Shown piece by piece: positions 7,061 through 9,315 of a DNA stretch of 9,315 nt; positions within the stretch are counted from its first letter, which is position 1; each line of letters starts with the position of its first letter. Source of the stretch: Alistipes sp. (lineage in GTDB: Bacteria; Bacteroidota; Bacteroidia; Bacteroidales; Rikenellaceae). The position numbers were made by a program, and so were the translations under genes. Location: the NCBI GenBank assembly GCA_017501025.1, contig JAFVXS010000185.1:1-9315 (forward strand), written 5' to 3'. The notes beneath the pieces were generated by a model, which ran no database searches, was not told where the DNA came from, and saw only the letters and a program-made list of their open reading frames with translations.

Positions 7061-8920
7061 CTATCTCTTAACTATTGATTCGATTTTCGACACGATATCG
7101 ATACCGCGTGCATACTGCTCATCCATTGTTGTCACTTCGACAGGCGAGTATTGAGCCTCTTCGCACTCCGAGATGATTGTGGTCATCTCGCGGGCGAGTT
7201 CTGCCGAGCCACGACGACTCAAATAGTCGCGCATAGACTCCTTTGTGAGGTCGGCAATCGGAATGTTGAACTTGTCGCTGGCATAACCCCAAAGAGCCTG
7301 CAACATCTCGTCGTAGAATGCTCGGCGATTCTGCTCCTCCATATAGCGTTTTGCCTTGCGGAAACGCTGTACGGCAACTTTGTTGGCACGACGACCTCGC
7401 ATAAGCACCACGTTGCGGCTGTCACGCTGGCGACGACGTATGAAGAGGTACGCCGCCAAAGCGACTACGACCAATGCGGCAATAACGATAAAGTAGCCTG
7501 CCGAGAAGAGGAATACCGATTGCAGACGGTGCATCGACGATTTGCCCAACTTGATGAAACGGATTTCGTTGCTCAACAGTCGTACATCCTCCTTGATTAC
7601 GCCACCCGTAAGTCCGCCCTGTTGTGCTGCGGTCTGACTGCTACCGTCTGGCAACACCTTGATATCGAGCGGATTGCTACGCAGAGTCACAAATTTTGCA
7701 GCCTCGGGGTCGAAATATGTAAATTCGATAGGCTCGATTGCATAGTCACCCTCTGCACGAGCAATGAACGGATAGTCGTATTGGCGATAGCCCGTAGAGC
7801 CGCTCTGCGAGGTGTGAATCTGCTCGGACGACTTCACGTCGTACAACTCGAACGATTGTGGCAGATGGACTATCGGCGACTGCAACAGGTTGATATTGCC
7901 ACGTCCCGATATACGACAGATGATATTGGTTGCCGAGTTGGTCATAATCTGTGACGATTGCAGACGTGCCTGCATATCGAACTTGCCGACAGCACCCGTA
8001 AACGATGCAGGTACGGGTTGCGGGAACTCGCGGATGCGGAGTTTTACGGTTGGTGTTGTCAGTTTGCGACGCAGATTATAGACCTCGTGCGAATTGCCGA
8101 AGAAGTGGTTTATCGGGCTGTTCGACTTGACGAACATCTGCACCACAACGGTAAGTTCTGCCGGCTCGATGGTCAGCACGCCTCCCTGTTGCGGATAGAG
8201 CAGATACTCGGCAAGCGTAAACGCCTCATAGACCTTGCCGTTATACGACTCGCGGAATGGGCCCTGCTCGGTTTCGAGTTGGTGGGTCCAAAATCCGTTG
8301 AACGTAGGCAGGGTCATCTGCTCGGAGCCGACTACATTGACACGGCTGTATAACTTCACGACAGCACGCACCGCCTCGCCCTTATACGCCTCACTCTTCG
8401 AGAGTATCAGTCGCAACATCAAATCATCCTTGCCGAGTTGCTGCACAGCCCGCTCCTCCACCGAAGTCTCGTTGCGTTGCTGTGACCGTCCGCCATCTTG
8501 TTGCGAAGAGCTCTCCTCGCCTGCACGCACCTCCAATGGGGTTGGGCGGGTAGCGTAACTCTTGCCTTCGACCTTGATGAGTGCTTCGCCGATGGTCTGC
8601 TCGCCCTCCGCACGTGCAATCAGAACGTAGGTAATGGCGTAGTTTACGCTCTTGGTCATCTCTCCGTTGATAATCTGAATCGACTGTCCCTGCGATACGG
8701 ATGGTCCCGCAACAACCTCGAAGCCCTCGAAGGTCGGTGGTACAAACGACTCGTCGTCGGGCTTGGCATTGAGCGTAAACTCGATACGGAACGGTTGGTC
8801 GCGATGGACAATCATCGGCACTGCCGCCTCGAATGTGACATCGTCGGCTGCTCGTGCAATCATCGGCATAGCCAAAAGGCAAAGCAGCAACGTAAAGGTA
8901 AATTTCAATATCTTTCTCAT
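7061..8920 (-). CDS. batD: BatD-like aerotolerance protein
   Basis: The protein has 619 residues. The N-terminus has a signal peptide cleaved near residue 24 (ARA-ADD). A long extracytoplasmic part of beta-rich repeats follows, interrupted at about 135-155 by a Gln/Ser/Glu-rich linker. A single membrane helix lies at about 472-495, followed by a basic RRRQR stop-transfer sequence and a cytoplasmic helical tail of about 120 residues. This matches the BatD (oxygen tolerance, PF13584-type) family. BatD is thought to work with the von Willebrand-domain proteins BatA and BatB and a MoxR ATPase, none of which is in this window. The ATG is preceded by an A/T-rich stretch and leads straight into the signal peptide, so the start is secure. 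It heads the proposed batD-batE-recR-sulfatase-META operon, 136 bp downstream of the fumarase stop. Confidence 0.9.
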   Translation of the reverse strand: MRKILKFTFTLLLCLLAMPMIARAADDVTFEAAVPMIVHRDQPFRIEFTLNAKPDDESFVPPTFEGFEVVAGPSVSQGQSIQIINGEMTKSVNYAITYVLIARAEGEQTIGEALIKVEGKSYATRPTPLEVRAGEESSSQQDGGRSQQRNETSVEERAVQQLGKDDLMLRLILSKSEAYKGEAVRAVVKLYSRVNVVGSEQMTLPTFNGFWTHQLETEQGPFRESYNGKVYEAFTLAEYLLYPQQGGVLTIEPAELTVVVQMFVKSNSPINHFFGNSHEVYNLRRKLTTPTVKLRIREFPQPVPASFTGAVGKFDMQARLQSSQIMTNSATNIICRISGRGNINLLQSPIVHLPQSFELYDVKSSEQIHTSQSGSTGYRQYDYPFIARAEGDYAIEPIEFTYFDPEAAKFVTLRSNPLDIKVLPDGSSQTAAQQGGLTGGVIKEDVRLLSNEIRFIKLGKSSMHRLQSVFLFSAGYFIVIAALVVVALAAYLFIRRRQRDSRNVVLMRGRRANKVAVQRFRKAKRYMEEQNRRAFYDEMLQALWGYASDKFNIPIADLTKESMRDYLSRRGSAELAREMTTIISECEEAQYSPVEVTTMDEQYARGIDIVSKIESIVKR

Positions 8921-9056
8921 CGTATATTTTTAACGACAATTTTCCTGTTTTATTTCGACAATACCGCCAAATGTGTGGTTGCCGAAAGTGCATTGTTGCC
9001 CAAACACACCGCCAATGCAGTGTCTTCGGGCAACAAAAGCATTGCTCTACACCGTT
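8921..9056 (-). promoter_or_regulatory. fumarase-batD intergenic region with competing inverted repeats
   Basis: A perfect 9-bp inverted repeat, ttgttgccc (8993-9001) with gggcaacaa (9028-9036), encloses a 26-base loop. A second left arm, gttgcc at 8978-8983, could pair with the same right arm (ggcaac, 9029-9034), extended by tgcattg (8989-8995) with caatgca (9013-9019). A further gcattg at 9039-9044 competes for that same caatgc. The 8-mer accgccaa is repeated directly (8963-8970 and 9008-9015). No T-run follows, so it is not a plain terminator. On the minus strand cacatttg partly fits the Bacteroidetes -7 motif TAnnTTTG, but no -33 TTG lies at good spacing. A promoter for batD is expected here but not proven. 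Confidence 0.4.
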
Positions 9057-9315
9057 TTAGTGAGCAAAATCGGCAAAGAAGTCGTTGCCCTTATCATCAA
9101 CGATGATAAATGCAGGGAAGTTCTCGACGTAAATCTTACGAACAGCCTCCATACCGAGTTCAGGGAAGTCCACAACCTCGACGCTCTTGATAGAGTTCTT
9201 TGCCAAGATTGCGGCAGGACCACCAATCGAACCGAGATAGGAGCCTCCGTGAGCCTTACAAGCATCGGTTACGGCCTTCGAACGGTTACCCTTTGCCACC
9301 ATTACCATCGAACCG
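9057..9315 (-). CDS. Fumarate hydratase class I, C-terminal part
   Basis: The last 85 residues are visible, ending at a TAA whose complement is 9057-9059; the 5' part lies beyond the window (class I single-chain enzymes are about 545 residues). The enzyme interconverts fumarate and malate using a labile [4Fe-4S] cluster, in the reductive branch that makes succinate in anaerobic Bacteroidetes. Visible signatures of the C-terminal (beta) domain are AKGNRS, HGGSYLGSIGGPAA, PELGMEA and FPAFIIVDDKGNDFF, which line up with the ends of E. coli FumA and FumB. L(+)-tartrate dehydratase beta subunits share this fold, but the linear resemblance to FumA/B favours fumarase. The iron-sulfur cysteines are outside the window. 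No canonical terminator separates it from batD. Confidence 0.93.
   Translation of the reverse strand, partial: GSMVMVAKGNRSKAVTDACKAHGGSYLGSIGGPAAILAKNSIKSVEVVDFPELGMEAVRKIYVENFPAFIIVDDKGNDFFADFAH

Noticed and set aside
7151..7954. 267-codon plus-strand frame opposite batD
   Set aside because: It is an antisense shadow of batD with low-complexity, non-family-like composition.

Overview
The window looks like chromosomal DNA of an anaerobic gut-type Bacteroidales, perhaps Alistipes/Rikenellaceae-like. Reasons are the tryptophanase sequence (closely matching Bacteroides tryptophanase as I remember it), a BatD/BatE pair, a single-chain class I fumarase, a Ser-type sulfatase lipoprotein that would need an anaerobic maturase, and A/T-rich start regions without strong Shine-Dalgarno sites. 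The genus is inference only. There are eight protein-coding genes (two cut by the window ends) and no RNA gene, CRISPR array or insertion sequence that I can see.

Positions 1-2718 (+ strand) hold the 3' part of tryptophanase (tnaA) and, 13 bp downstream, a complete L-aspartate oxidase (nadB). They probably form one transcript linking indole/pyruvate/ammonia production to the first step of de novo NAD synthesis.

Positions 2719-3110 are a convergent intergenic region. It carries three separate tandem-repeat tracts, all with a 9-bp period, a short GC hairpin, and a hairpin-plus-T-run terminator for the minus-strand operon.

Positions 3111-8920 (- strand) read, in transcription order, batD, batE, recR, a sulfatase lipoprotein and a META-domain lipoprotein, with gaps of only 4, 12, 25 and 30 bp. 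This is probably one operon joining envelope-stress (Bat) genes, a recombination mediator and two surface or periplasmic lipoproteins. The last gene is the oddest: behind a normal META domain it has a tail of about 100 residues with 19 cysteines. The first half is Cys-Asp-His-Lys-rich and the second half has a cysteine every six residues, partly built by a 54-bp DNA duplication that is 53/54 identical.

Positions 8921-9056 separate this operon from the 3' end of fumarate hydratase (9057-9315, - strand) and contain interleaved inverted repeats able to form competing hairpins.

Most of the window is ordinary housekeeping and metabolism. The best candidates for something undescribed are the cysteine-hexad lipoprotein and the 9-bp repeat tracts.
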